A DNA stretch of 48,310 bases from a virus, in IMG/VR virus record IMGVR_UViG_3300036861_000304, positions 1 through 48,310 of that record, one strand, 5' to 3'. Both the position numbers and the translations under genes were made by a program. The notes beneath the pieces are model-generated. The model saw nothing but the letters and a program-made list of their open reading frames with translations, had not been told where the DNA came from and did not search any database. Shown in pieces: positions 1 through 6,811 of this stretch (the stretch's first letter is position 1; each line of letters begins with the position of its first letter).

Positions 1-127
1 TCGCGGCCTGCGCGTGCTTCTTGAGCCTGTGCGTACCTTTGATGTCCGGGGGCCAGCCGTACCTGCGCTTGCCCGTCTTGTCCGTCCACCTGGCCTTCCA
101 CACCCGCTCGCCGCTCGGGTTGGTGAA
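1..127. repeat. terminal direct repeat, left copy (circular overlap)
   Basis: Bases 1-127 are identical to bases 48184-48310. The repeat lies inside the integrase coding sequence, and joining the two copies restores one uninterrupted reading frame. 127 is a common largest k-mer in de Bruijn assemblers, so this is best read as the overlap of a circular assembly rather than a physical terminal repeat. The unit genome would then be 48,183 bp. Confidence 0.93.
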
Positions 128-157
128 AGCCATCGGCGTCTCGCGTCGTCGCGCCAT
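1..157 (-). CDS. int: tyrosine integrase, N-terminal part (continues at 48183 across the junction)
   Basis: This is the 5' end of the integrase whose body lies at 47162-48310. The ATG at 157-155 is preceded by AGGAGG with good spacing. Reading on from base 1 into 48183 gives one frame of 392 residues. The first residues are basic (MARRRETPM), followed by a short segment (VWKARWTDKTGKRRYGW) typical of the N-terminal DNA-binding region of phage integrases that begin with a description of the substrate arm. The gene begins 11 bp after the stop of the excisionase-like gene (169-489), so the two are probably co-transcribed and coupled. Its RBS falls in that short gap. Confidence 0.9.
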   Translation of the reverse strand, partial: MARRRETPMAFTNPSGERVWKARWTDKTGKRRYGWPPDIKGTHRLKKHAQAA

Positions 158-168
158 CGTGAGCCTCC

Positions 169-489
169 TCAGGCCTCGGTTGAGGCCCGATCCTCCCGCA
201 TCACGGACCGTGACGCAAGCCTGCGGCGCTGAATGTACGCGCCCAACTCCGCGACCTCCACGCGGATCGACTGCTCGCCCGGCCCGACCTTCACGGCCGC
301 CAGCAGCCCCTTCGCGATCAGATCCTGCACGGACCGGCGGCTAATGCCGAGCGCCTCGCCGACCTGCTCGAGCGTCAGCAACCTAGTGGGGGCGGGGAGT
401 TCTTCGGCGAGCCGGGCCGCTGTTTCGGTGGCGACGGCCTTCGCGAAGCTCGCGAGGAACTCGTCGACTGCTTGCTGCGCCGGGCTCAT
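169..489 (-). CDS. xis: excisionase-like helix-turn-helix protein (putative recombination directionality factor)
   Basis: 106 residues from an ATG at 489 that overlaps the upstream stop (ATGA). The N-terminal half is a polar helix. Residues about 50-90 form a MerR/excisionase-type helix-turn-helix (TLEQVGEALGISRRSVQDL) followed by a wing ending in an acidic segment (VEVAELGAYIQ). The position immediately upstream of the integrase, on the same strand, supports an Xis/RDF role in bending DNA and directing excision. A plain transcription regulator is possible. The C-terminal coding region contains a perfect 13-bp palindrome, TCACGGACCGTGA (201-213), which matches the operator-like sites at 36.18 and 38.48 kb. 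Confidence 0.75.
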   Translation of the reverse strand: MSPAQQAVDEFLASFAKAVATETAARLAEELPAPTRLLTLEQVGEALGISRRSVQDLIAKGLLAAVKVGPGEQSIRVEVAELGAYIQRRRLASRSVMREDRASTEA

Positions 490-737
490 GCCTCGCCTCC
501 GTAGGTGCGCCACGCCTTCGTCTTGATGTACTTCAGCGCCGACAGTGACCAGCGTTCCATGATCGCGCGGTTGACCGTGGCGAAGTCGACCACGTCCCTG
601 CTGCGCGGGTCGAAGCTCTGGCGCAGACAGAACGCGTAGGTGAGCGCCACGGAGTCCCGCGTCATGCGCTCGTCGGCGATCTCGCGCAGGATCACCCCTT
701 GGGAATCGACCAGTTCGGCGCGTATCACAGCTTCCAC
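486..737 (-). CDS. hypothetical protein, 83 aa
   Basis: GTG start at 737 lies inside the end of the preceding gene, and its stop overlaps the ATG of the excisionase-like gene, so it belongs to a coupled chain. It is rich in charged residues, with predicted helices (RDVVDFATVNRAIMERW) and a tail KYIKTKAWRTYGGEA. I recognise no family. The context between exonuclease and integrase genes is the only hint, pointing to an accessory early protein. Confidence 0.75.
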   Translation of the reverse strand: MEAVIRAELVDSQGVILREIADERMTRDSVALTYAFCLRQSFDPRSRDVVDFATVNRAIMERWSLSALKYIKTKAWRTYGGEA

Positions 738-994
738 TCCATCGGGGGCTGGTGCGCCTCCGGCTCATGAACCTCCGCGCTCTCAGCGTCCAAGGCCCGC
801 AGCCTCGGCGCCGTGCCGTCCTCGGCCGGCGTGATCTTCGCCTCGGCGAGCGCCTTCTGGATCACCGTCTTGCGCTTCGTGCGCGGAGGCACGTCCACCG
901 TCGCGATGTCGATCCATGCCGCATCGCCATCGCCGTCCGCATCTTCGTCCATGAAGCGGCTCACGCCGCGCTGCTGCTGGACCACGTACTTCAT
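725..994 (-). CDS. hypothetical acidic protein, 89 aa
   Basis: ATG at 994 overlaps the stop of the exonuclease gene (ATGA). The protein is hydrophilic, with an acidic stretch at about residues 15-25 (DEDADGDGD) and the sequence PPRTKRKTVIQKALAEAKI in the middle. No recognised domain or membrane segment. Translational coupling to the nuclease suggests co-expression with the recombination genes. Confidence 0.75.
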   Translation of the reverse strand: MKYVVQQQRGVSRFMDEDADGDGDAAWIDIATVDVPPRTKRKTVIQKALAEAKITPAEDGTAPRLRALDAESAEVHEPEAHQPPMEWKL

Positions 995-2091
995 GCCGCA
1001 TCCTCCGTCTCGACCACGTCAACCCTCGGCCACGGCCCAAACTTGCGGCCGCCGCCCTTCTGCTGCCACGCATCCGGCTCCGGCCCCCACCGGACCTCCT
1101 GCGCGTCATTCACGCGCCCCGGCGCCCCACCGTTCTCGGTGTGCACCTTCAACTGCTCGGCCGCCTGATCACGCATCGCGCCGCCGCGCACAAACCGGCG
1201 AGCCAGAATGTCAGCGTCCAACTGCGACTGCACCGCGCCGGCGCCACGCATCCGCGGCGGGATCGGGCACGACCGACCGACCTCGCACTTGTAGCAGTGC
1301 GACCCAGACCGCGGCTTCCACACGTCCGACTGCGGCCCCTCCTCCAACCCGCGGGCCAGCTTGAGCATGTGCGCGCCCAGCTCCCACTCGACGTGTTCGA
1401 GTTCGGAGCGGTTCAGCCTCGCCTCGCGCGGCCCCTCGCCCGGGAACCGCATCGGCAACTCGCGCATGATCGCGTAACGCGCCGCCGGGAGATGCCGGAG
1501 CACGAGCAGCCCGTACACCTCACGCTGGTAGAGACCAGCATCGGAGAGGTACTGCTTGCCCTCCACCGTCGCGCCCTCCTCCGGCGCCTTCTTCGGCGCC
1601 TTCGGACGGCCCTGGCCGGTCTTCCAGTCGAAGATGATCACGCCGTACGGCGGGTCCGAGTAGACGAGGTCCGGCTGGCCCTTGATCGTCCGAACCTCGC
1701 CGTCCGGGCACGGCAGTTCGACGCGCAGCGGCTCCTCCAAGTAGAGGATGCGGCGCACGTCCCACTTGTACTCGCAGAAACCGAGCGCCATGCCGCGCAA
1801 CGCCACTCGGTCCTTCGAGCCCAGCGTGATCGGGCTGGCCGCGTAAACCTCGCGGAGGACGTTGATCGCCTCCTCATGCGGCATCTGCCGCCAGCCCTGA
1901 CACTCCGGCCGCATGAGCGTGCGGAGGTACTCGGCCGCGTACTCATGAAAGAGCGTGCCGAGATCGGCGCTGCCCTCCGTCCAGCCGCTGTTGATGTCCC
2001 CGGCCTCAAGGTCGAAACGGGTGCGACGAGCGCAGACCTCGAGCGCCCGGAGCGTGGACTGCCGGTACTCGGTGAGGATCGGGAGCGTCAT
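991..2091 (-). CDS. PD-(D/E)XK nuclease, RecB/Cas4-like exonuclease
   Basis: 366 residues. The core nuclease motif is visible at about residues 140-165: GQPDLVYSD followed by VIIFDWKTGQG, i.e. the D...DxK catalytic pair of the RecB/Cas4 nuclease superfamily. A late cysteine group (HCYKCEVGRSCP) plus an early cysteine near residue 20 fits the iron-sulfur cluster arrangement of Cas4/AddB-like enzymes. In phages such exonucleases resect DNA for recombination with a single-strand annealing protein, and a Rad52-like gene lies about 0.7 kb upstream in the same operon. I chose ATG 2091, which has GAGG 8 nt upstream; an in-frame GTG at 2100 is an alternative. The start overlaps the previous stop (ATGA). 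Confidence 0.85.
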   Translation of the reverse strand: MTLPILTEYRQSTLRALEVCARRTRFDLEAGDINSGWTEGSADLGTLFHEYAAEYLRTLMRPECQGWRQMPHEEAINVLREVYAASPITLGSKDRVALRGMALGFCEYKWDVRRILYLEEPLRVELPCPDGEVRTIKGQPDLVYSDPPYGVIIFDWKTGQGRPKAPKKAPEEGATVEGKQYLSDAGLYQREVYGLLVLRHLPAARYAIMRELPMRFPGEGPREARLNRSELEHVEWELGAHMLKLARGLEEGPQSDVWKPRSGSHCYKCEVGRSCPIPPRMRGAGAVQSQLDADILARRFVRGGAMRDQAAEQLKVHTENGGAPGRVNDAQEVRWGPEPDAWQQKGGGRKFGPWPRVDVVETEDAA

Positions 2092-2420
2092 CGCTGCCAC
2101 CTCGCCCTCTCCATCAGGACACCGTGCGCGACCGCCATCAGGAACATCGACCGCAGCGCCGCATCCGGCGCCGTCCCGAAAGCGATGTCCGCGATGAACG
2201 CCTGCACCGGCCCTTCCGCCAGGTCGGCGAGCTCGCCGATGTCGAACAGGTCGCCGTACGCGCCGCGCATGGCCGCCTCTTCACCGCGGATCTCGCCCGA
2301 GCGCCTGTTGACCTCAGCGACGACGATGCCGCCATCGGCCGGTGCGGTCGCGCGCAGACGCGCGTCGAGCGCCTCGGCCGCAGCGAGCGCCTCGCCCTTC
2401 TCCGGGTAGTGGACCTTCAT
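2088..2420 (-). CDS. hypothetical protein, 110 aa
   Basis: ATG at 2420 overlaps the upstream stop. The N-terminal half is an alanine-rich, charged helix; the C-terminal half contains small hydrophobic stretches (IADIAFG, MFLMAVAHGVLM). I recognise no family. It sits between two recombination genes and is coupled to the exonuclease, so a role as an accessory to DNA metabolism is possible. Confidence 0.75.
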   Translation of the reverse strand: MKVHYPEKGEALAAAEALDARLRATAPADGGIVVAEVNRRSGEIRGEEAAMRGAYGDLFDIGELADLAEGPVQAFIADIAFGTAPDAALRSMFLMAVAHGVLMERARWQR

Positions 2421-2608
2421 GCTGCCCGCCCTTCGCGCTCGGCCTGCCTGAGCGCCCGGCGCTCAGACGGGTACAGCGGGTCATAGTGGCCCGCCGGCTT
2501 GACGCGCGGCTCGTCGTCGCGGGGCTCCTCGCCGTAGCAGCGCTCGAAGCCCTCGGCGGCCTCGACGGTCGGGGTCTCGCGGTCCTCGGGACGGTGGAAG
2601 CGGACCAT
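2417..2608 (-). CDS. hypothetical protein, 63 aa
   Basis: A small, strongly charged protein ending in YPSERRALRQAEREGRAA, a probable C-terminal basic helix. The ATG at 2608 forms a TGATG overlap with the stop of the membrane peptide gene upstream, and its own stop overlaps the next ATG. This chain of overlaps is the main support for it being real. No family recognised. Confidence 0.65.
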   Translation of the reverse strand: MVRFHRPEDRETPTVEAAEGFERCYGEEPRDDEPRVKPAGHYDPLYPSERRALRQAEREGRAA

Positions 2609-2760
2609 CAGCGCCTGCACCGCCCTTCCTCGTAACCGATGACGTTGGCCAACACAACCGCAGCCATCGCGATCATCTTCTCGGCGAGCTCGTCGGTGGC
2701 CAAGACCACGGCCGCGACCGTGAGCCAAACGGGCACGTTGTAGGCGAACATCCGCTTCAT
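2608..2760 (-). CDS. small membrane protein, 50 aa
   Basis: A short gene. ATG at 2760 overlaps the stop of the Rad52-like gene (ATGA) and its stop overlaps the ATG at 2608 (TGATG). Residues about 9-21 (VPVWLTVAAVVLA) form a hydrophobic segment, and a second (IAMAAVVLANVIG) follows an acidic/basic turn, so one or two membrane passes are likely. The C terminus is basic (EEGRCRR). Function unknown. Confidence 0.7.
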   Translation of the reverse strand: MKRMFAYNVPVWLTVAAVVLATDELAEKMIAMAAVVLANVIGYEEGRCRR

Positions 2761-3692
2761 TCGCCCTCGCCCTCCTCGCCCACGACCTCGGCGTCCTTCG
2801 GCTCGACCGCCGCGAGCTGCTCCTCAGCCGCGTCGATCCAGTCCTGAACCGCGTGCGGCGGCTGATGGTTCAGCCTCATACGCACGGTCGCCATGTCGGC
2901 CAGACCCGGGAAGCCGATCGACTCCGCCCGCGCCATCAGGCCCTCGATCACGGCGATGTGCTCGTCGCTGACGCCGACCCACGGAGGCACCGATCCGTCA
3001 CCGTCGCCGACGCCGATGCCCGTCTCCTCCTCCGGCACGCTCTCGTCAATCGTCGCCCCGACCACATCGCCGTGATCGAGCGGCGGCCCGAAACGAGGGA
3101 TGCCGTGCTCCTCCAGCCACTTCGAGTAACCCTCGCGCAGCTTCGTGTGCCCGTGCTCGGTCAGCGCGATCGTGCGCTTGTCGCCCTTGCCGCGGATCTC
3201 GATCCGGCCGTGCGCCTCGTTCATCGTCAGCTTGATCTGCGGCAGCGCGTAGCACGAGACGCCGACTCCGAAGTGGACCGCCGCGCGCTTGAGCGCGTCC
3301 GAGACGAGATCCTTCGAGAGGCCCTTGGGCGATTCGCCAACGTCCTCGCGCGTGACGCCGTCGACCGTCAAGCGGCACCACATGAGTTTCGTGCCGAGGA
3401 TGACCTCGTACTTGGCCGACCACCCGTCCGGAATCACGCGGTTCAGGCGCTCACCCGCGAGCCGAGCGTCGATGTAGGCCACGATCAGGCACCCGAACGG
3501 CGTGCCGTCCTGCTGCTTGAAGACGCTCTGGACCTTGAAGCGAATCGCCTCCGGGGTGAATGGGCGGCGTAGATGCGGGATCGCTTCGTCGAGCGTCAGG
3601 ACCGGAAGGCGCTGACGATCGAGCGCGGCCATCCGTTCGGCCTCGGCCTCTGCCGTGGTGGCGCCGGCGACCTCTTCGGCGATCTCGACCAT
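2757..3692 (-). CDS. Rad52/Rad22-type single-strand annealing protein
   Basis: 311 residues. Residues about 75-150 carry the Rad52-family signature: IPDGWSAKYE, then WCRLTVDGVTREDVGE, then SDALKRAAVHFGVG. This is the segment that forms the DNA-binding groove in Rad52-like annealing proteins. In phages such proteins coat single strands made by an exonuclease and pair homologous DNA; the PD-(D/E)XK nuclease downstream is the natural partner. The C-terminal 100 residues are acidic and end in EEGEGE. The start ATG 3692 overlaps the stop of the SSB-tail gene upstream (TGATG), tying the two together. Confidence 0.88.
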   Translation of the reverse strand: MVEIAEEVAGATTAEAEAERMAALDRQRLPVLTLDEAIPHLRRPFTPEAIRFKVQSVFKQQDGTPFGCLIVAYIDARLAGERLNRVIPDGWSAKYEVILGTKLMWCRLTVDGVTREDVGESPKGLSKDLVSDALKRAAVHFGVGVSCYALPQIKLTMNEAHGRIEIRGKGDKRTIALTEHGHTKLREGYSKWLEEHGIPRFGPPLDHGDVVGATIDESVPEEETGIGVGDGDGSVPPWVGVSDEHIAVIEGLMARAESIGFPGLADMATVRMRLNHQPPHAVQDWIDAAEEQLAAVEPKDAEVVGEEGEGE

Positions 3693-4027
3693 CAGAACGG
3701 GATGTCGGAGTCGTCGAGCGGCGCGAGCGGAGCCTTCTCCCGCGCGATCTCGGCCCGGACCTTCGCCGCCTGCAGCTTCCCGATCAGGAGGCCGAGGCCC
3801 TCAGTGTCCGTCCACAGATCCGTCGAGAACCCGATGTCCCCGAACTGGACGCTGAACGACTCGCTGCCACTGAAGTACACCGCCACGCGCGTGCCGCGCG
3901 AGCGCGGACCGAGCATCGGCGGCAGGATCGACGACTTCGTCCAGAACCCTTCGACGGCTGCCCGCGACGACGCCTCCGCGCCGTCGCGGAGCGTGCCGTC
4001 AGCCACACCCGAAGGCGTGTCTGCCAT
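3692..4027 (-). CDS. small protein with an SSB-type acidic C-terminal tip, 111 aa
   Basis: The last residues, APLDDSDIPF, match the conserved acidic tip of bacterial single-stranded-DNA-binding proteins, which recruits repair and replication partners. The body (GTRVAVYFSGSESFSVQFGDIGFSTDLW) could form beta strands but is not an obvious OB fold. It is coupled by TGATG to the Rad52-like gene, so a role as phage SSB or a decoy/recruiter is a reasonable inference. I chose ATG 4027, with AGAGGTG upstream; a GTG three codons earlier (4036) is possible. It is the first gene after the promoter and motif at 4072-4096. Confidence 0.7.
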   Translation of the reverse strand: MADTPSGVADGTLRDGAEASSRAAVEGFWTKSSILPPMLGPRSRGTRVAVYFSGSESFSVQFGDIGFSTDLWTDTEGLGLLIGKLQAAKVRAEIAREKAPLAPLDDSDIPF

Positions 4028-4071
4028 GCGAATCACCTCTTGCAGTTGGTGCCCCCGAGGGAGGAGGCAGG

Positions 4072-4096
4072 CTTGGAACCCTCGGAAGGCACCGTA
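4072..4096 (-). promoter_or_regulatory. putative promoter with GAGGGTTCCAAG leader motif (copy a)
   Basis: On the minus strand TACGGT (4096-4091) is followed 7 nt later by GAGGGTTCCAAG (4083-4072), then a 45-nt leader with an RBS before ATG 4027. The same -10-to-motif spacing occurs at 34.87, 36.2, 38.46 and 40.17 kb. The -35 region is not recognisable. Confidence 0.55.
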
Positions 4097-4159
4097 TCAC
4101 CCCGCAAGGCGGATTCTCCGGCGCTCGCCAGCGAAATCAGGCAACCGGTGTCGGCAGGC

Positions 4160-4297
4160 TTACCAATGGATGCTCTCGGACTCCACGTACTCGGGCACGC
4201 GCGGCGGCTTCCTGTACCGGGCCCGCAGCCACAACGTGCCCGCGGCCAGCGCGAGCACGAGCAGCAGCACCAGGAGCAGGACCAACAGCAGCGTCAC
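4160..4297 (-). CDS. small single-pass membrane protein, 45 aa
   Basis: GTG start at 4297 overlaps the upstream stop (GTGA). The first 20 residues are almost entirely Leu/Val/Ala (TLLLVLLLVLLLVLALAAG), a membrane anchor, followed by a basic stretch (LRARYRKPPRVP) and an acidic tail. This topology fits a small membrane protein near the lysis genes (holins and amidase lie just upstream); a spanin- or antiholin-like role is only a guess. Confidence 0.7.
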   Translation of the reverse strand: MTLLLVLLLVLLLVLALAAGTLWLRARYRKPPRVPEYVESESIHW

Positions 4298-4758
4298 GCG
4301 AGCCCCCGATCGCGCATCTCGTCGATCAGGTTCTCGACCTGGATCAGGGTGTCGGGGTGCAACTTGATCTTGTGGGCGTTGGCGTCGAACCAGGCGCCGA
4401 CCTCCCACCAGCCGGTGATCGCGCGCCCGGCGCCCATCCAGTCCGCGACCATCTCGCAGGCGAGCTTGCGAGGCATCCTGAGCGTCTTCAGGTCGCCGTC
4501 ATCCTCCTGCAAGAGCCAGTGCTGCCAGTGATGAGCGTTGCGGTGCTGGTGGTGCAGCCACGCGCGATCGAACTCGCCCTCGCGCGCCCTGTGCTTGGCA
4601 TAGAAGGCGCGGACGTACGGTCCCCACTCAGCGGGCGTGAGCTTCGACCAGTCGTGGATGACAAGGCGCCAGAGCGGCGCCTTGGTCTTCAGCCCAGCCC
4701 GGAACACGAACCACTTATGGCGCGCGACGTACGAGGCGTACCGGAGATGCGCCCTCAC
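4294..4758 (-). CDS. DUF5662-like protein, 154 aa
   Basis: The sequence has the layout of the phage/bacterial DUF5662 family: an N-terminal YVARHKWFVFRAGLKTKAPLW, then LVIHDWSKLTPAEW, then a histidine-rich HQHRNAHHWQHW, then ACEMVADWMG. The regular His/Asp positions suggest a metal site, but no activity is established for this family to my knowledge. Start GTG 4758 overlaps the previous stop (GTGA). A second, clearer DUF5662 protein is encoded at 45203-45658, so the phage carries two. Confidence 0.65.
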   Translation of the reverse strand: MRAHLRYASYVARHKWFVFRAGLKTKAPLWRLVIHDWSKLTPAEWGPYVRAFYAKHRAREGEFDRAWLHHQHRNAHHWQHWLLQEDDGDLKTLRMPRKLACEMVADWMGAGRAITGWWEVGAWFDANAHKIKLHPDTLIQVENLIDEMRDRGLA

Positions 4759-4958
4759 AGAAGGAGCAGGAGCAGCAGGACCAGGAACGTCAGGATCGCC
4801 ACCGGCCCCGCGAACGGCCGCGTCGGCTCCAGCACCCACAAGACCAAGCCGACGATCGCCGCCACGATCAACGCCACGAGGACCCCGACGATCGTGCCCT
4901 CGGCGATCTCCGTGGCCGCAAGAAGGGTGGCCCCCCAACTCGAACGCAGAAACAGCAT
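4755..4958 (-). CDS. small two-pass membrane protein, holin-like (67 aa)
   Basis: Residues about 20-45 (IVGVLVALIVAAIVGLVLWV) and the C terminus (VAILTFLVLLLLLLL) are hydrophobic membrane segments. The N terminus LFLRSSWGATL shares the RSSWG element with the next upstream gene, and the nearby DNA is also repeated (ccccaactcgaacgc at 4931 and 5140). Two short membrane proteins just downstream of an amidase are the usual setting for a holin pair. Start ATG 4958 overlaps the upstream stop. Confidence 0.7.
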   Translation of the reverse strand: MLFLRSSWGATLLAATEIAEGTIVGVLVALIVAAIVGLVLWVLEPTRPFAGPVAILTFLVLLLLLLL

Positions 4959-5167
4959 CACGCCTCCGCCTCCTCTGACTCGTTCGGCACCGCCCACGCC
5001 GTCGCGCGCTGCACCACCAACCCGATCGCCGCGACCGTCAACGTCTGGTTCCAATCGCCGGCCTCAGCCCACGCCGTCGCGACCGTCCCCGCGGCGATCA
5101 CCGTCGCCACGAACCACTTCCTCGACGGGACCAACCGGCCCCAACTCGAACGCCCGTACCGCATCAT
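4958..5167 (-). CDS. small membrane protein, holin-like partner (69 aa)
   Basis: Starts at ATG 5167 (or the adjacent ATG 5164) after GAGGGGG. The N terminus YGRSSWGRLVPSRKW shares RSSWG with the following gene. A membrane segment follows (FVATVIAAGTVATAWA) and a second weaker one (LTVAAIGLVVQ), then an acidic tail NESEEAEA. It looks like a diverged copy of the 4755-4958 protein and may form a holin/antiholin pair with it. It lies between the amidase and that gene. Confidence 0.68.
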   Translation of the reverse strand: MMRYGRSSWGRLVPSRKWFVATVIAAGTVATAWAEAGDWNQTLTVAAIGLVVQRATAWAVPNESEEAEA

Positions 5168-5364
5168 CGCCCCCTCAGATCGATCAACTCGTCCAGCCAC
5201 TTGTCCAACTCGCGCACGATCTCGCCGCGCGCCAAGATGCAGTTCGTCAGGCCCCGGTCGTGCGCCACGAGGTGCTCCCGCCAGTGCCGCAGCTTGTCCA
5301 TGACCTGCTGCCGCGAGAACGCGTCCTCCTCGAAGCCATCCTGCTGGGGAGCGAGCCTCGACAC
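5164..5364 (-). CDS. hypothetical helical protein, 66 aa
   Basis: I start this at GTG 5364, 7 nt after the amidase stop and with GAGGT upstream; a longer reading from ATG 5400 would overlap the amidase end. The protein is highly charged and helical (SRQQVMDKLRHWREHLVAH, ARGEIVRELDKWLDELIDL). It lies between the endolysin and the holin-like genes, so it may be part of the lysis cassette. No family recognised. Confidence 0.7.
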   Translation of the reverse strand: MSRLAPQQDGFEEDAFSRQQVMDKLRHWREHLVAHDRGLTNCILARGEIVRELDKWLDELIDLRGR

Positions 5365-5371
5365 GGCCCCA

Positions 5372-5983
5372 TTACCTCGTGATCCCCAACGTCCAACCAT
5401 TCTCGATGTAGTAGTTCACGAGATCGATGAACTCCCCCATCGGGAACCCCGGACCCGGATCCGTGTGCGACCCGATCCCCACGTCCGTCAGATCCTTATG
5501 CCGCAAGATGCCGCACTTGACGATGTTCGGCTGCCCTGTCCGCAACTGGATCTCGCCGCGCCGCACCGGCACCGGGATCTCGCACCGCCTGTAGTTCAAG
5601 ATCGCGAACGCCGACCACTTCGCGCCAGCCTTCAGCTGCGCCGTCTCCCACGCGCTCGCCGGCTGCTTAGCCCGCCCGACGAACTCGATGTTCAGCGTGC
5701 ACGCGTTGATCTCGTAGTGGCCCATCGTCCACGCCTTCTTCGCCCCGGGAACCCAGAGGCGCGAATGGCCGTCACCGTCGACGCCGATCCACGAACTCGC
5801 CTGCGACTTCGGGTTATCGAACCACGCCTGGACGCCGTCGAGGTCATCGTCCGTGCGCGGCAGGTCGCTGCTCTCCGTCGTGTGGACGGCGATGCCGCGA
5901 ATCGGCGCCAGGTTGCGGCTCGAGCAGTTGCAGACCTCGTGCCGTTTGTGGGTCGGTGGCCGGTCCTTGTAGCGCTTCGCCAT
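5372..5983 (-). CDS. N-acetylmuramoyl-L-alanine amidase (endolysin, Amidase_2 type)
   Basis: 203 residues. The Amidase_2/PGRP zinc ligands are visible: GIAVHTTES near residue 33, the histidines in the GHYEINACTLNIEFVGRA region, and SHTDPGPGFP near the C terminus. The intermediate WIGVDGDGHSRLWVPGAKKAWTMG is the usual substrate-groove stretch. The enzyme cleaves the amide between N-acetylmuramic acid and the stem peptide for host lysis. No signal peptide, so export would need the neighbouring holin-like proteins. ATG 5983 has GGAGAAG upstream, and a copy of the leader motif (6001-6010) lies 18 nt before the start. Confidence 0.92.
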   Translation of the reverse strand: MAKRYKDRPPTHKRHEVCNCSSRNLAPIRGIAVHTTESSDLPRTDDDLDGVQAWFDNPKSQASSWIGVDGDGHSRLWVPGAKKAWTMGHYEINACTLNIEFVGRAKQPASAWETAQLKAGAKWSAFAILNYRRCEIPVPVRRGEIQLRTGQPNIVKCGILRHKDLTDVGIGSHTDPGPGFPMGEFIDLVNYYIENGWTLGITR

Positions 5984-6000
5984 CGTCTTCTCCGAGTGAG

Positions 6001-6011
6001 CTTGGAACCCG
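6001..6011 (-). promoter_or_regulatory. leader motif copy b (CGGGTTCCAAG) before the amidase
   Basis: Minus-strand CGGGTTCCAAG followed by CTCACTCGGAGAAGACG and the amidase ATG. CATGAT lies 12-13 nt upstream of the motif and could be a weak -10 box. Confidence 0.5.
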
Positions 6012-6035
6012 GAGTCATCATGGCCGGAGCGGCGG

Positions 6036-6548
6036 TCAGACGCTGCTGATCCGCCTGTTGGCGACCTGCTCGGACTTGGTGGCCCAACGGCAATTCGACG
6101 GCTCGTAGTGGCCGTTAGGGTCGATGCGGTCGATCGTGTAGCCGTCTGGGCGCTCGCCCATGTCGGCCAGGAAGTTCGAGAACCCGTCCGGGCCGCCCCA
6201 GCGCTCGCACACCGTGATACCCCGCTCGCCGTAGTACTTGTAGGCGCTCGAACTCGGCGTGTTGCACCGCTTACGCATACCGGCCCATGATGTGTAGGTA
6301 GGCGTCCCTGTCAGGCCGTGATTGCCACACGGAGGGCGCGGCGGCCCAACCCGTGGAGGGCGCGGCGCTCCCTTCGGGCGACGGCCCTCGGGCCGCATCG
6401 GAACGCCGTGGCGTTGCAGCGCTTTCCACACGCTCTTGCGGTCACAGCCAAGTTCCTCGGCGATCTGCACACAGGACTGCGCCCGGTCGACGTAGGCGGC
6501 CTTGCACCACGCCGGGTCATTGAGCTCTGGGGTCTCGAATTCTCTCAC
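6036..6548 (-). CDS. HNH-type endonuclease with N-terminal helix-turn-helix
   Basis: 170 residues from GTG 6548. Residues about 25-55 form an HTH ([19 protein letters not shown]). The C-terminal half has the phage HNH-related pattern [13 protein letters not shown], then [18 protein letters not shown], then [17 protein letters not shown]. Proteins of this type are often homing-type, freestanding endonucleases inserted between phage genes. It is the first coding gene downstream of the minus-strand tRNA and its terminator, and is followed by the lysis genes. Confidence 0.8.
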   Translation of the reverse strand: MREFETPELNDPAWCKAAYVDRAQSCVQIAEELGCDRKSVWKALQRHGVPMRPEGRRPKGAPRPPRVGPPRPPCGNHGLTGTPTYTSWAGMRKRCNTPSSSAYKYYGERGITVCERWGGPDGFSNFLADMGERPDGYTIDRIDPNGHYEPSNCRWATKSEQVANRRISSV

Positions 6549-6811
6549 GCTCGGAACGATGGCCGCCAGCGCGGACGTTCAGCGCCAGAACGACTCAGCC
6601 CCGCCGTGAGCGGGGCTGAGGTACTGCCTCGGAAGCCGGGGACTTGGCTCGGTCCGTCTTGGCACTGGCCGGTCAACAGGGCTCCGGCCGCCCACCCAGA
6701 CCTTCCCGCCAGTGTTGACGCTCACGGCGCCCCTGACTTCGGGCCGGGATTCCCTCGGGCCTCCACGGTCGTCGCTGCCGCGTCCCCTTCTCTATGGGAT
6801 CTCGTCGAAAG
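6549..6811. other. spacer between the HNH gene and the tRNA
   Basis: Contains the terminator hairpin at 6594-6620. A 48-codon minus-strand reading frame (GTG 6725 to TGA 6579) runs across that hairpin, so I do not call it a gene. Nothing else is recognisable. Confidence 0.5.
6594..6620 (-). terminator. perfect 11-bp hairpin, probable terminator after the tRNA
   Basis: CTCAGCCCCGC, loop CGTGA, GCGGGGCTGAG. All 11 pairs are Watson-Crick. There is no long T run, as is common in high-GC genomes. It lies downstream of the tRNA on the minus strand. Confidence 0.7.

Noticed and set aside
6579-6725. 48-codon minus-strand frame between the tRNA and HNH gene
   Set aside because: It runs across a perfect 11-bp terminator hairpin and has no overlap with neighbours, unlike the real small genes here.
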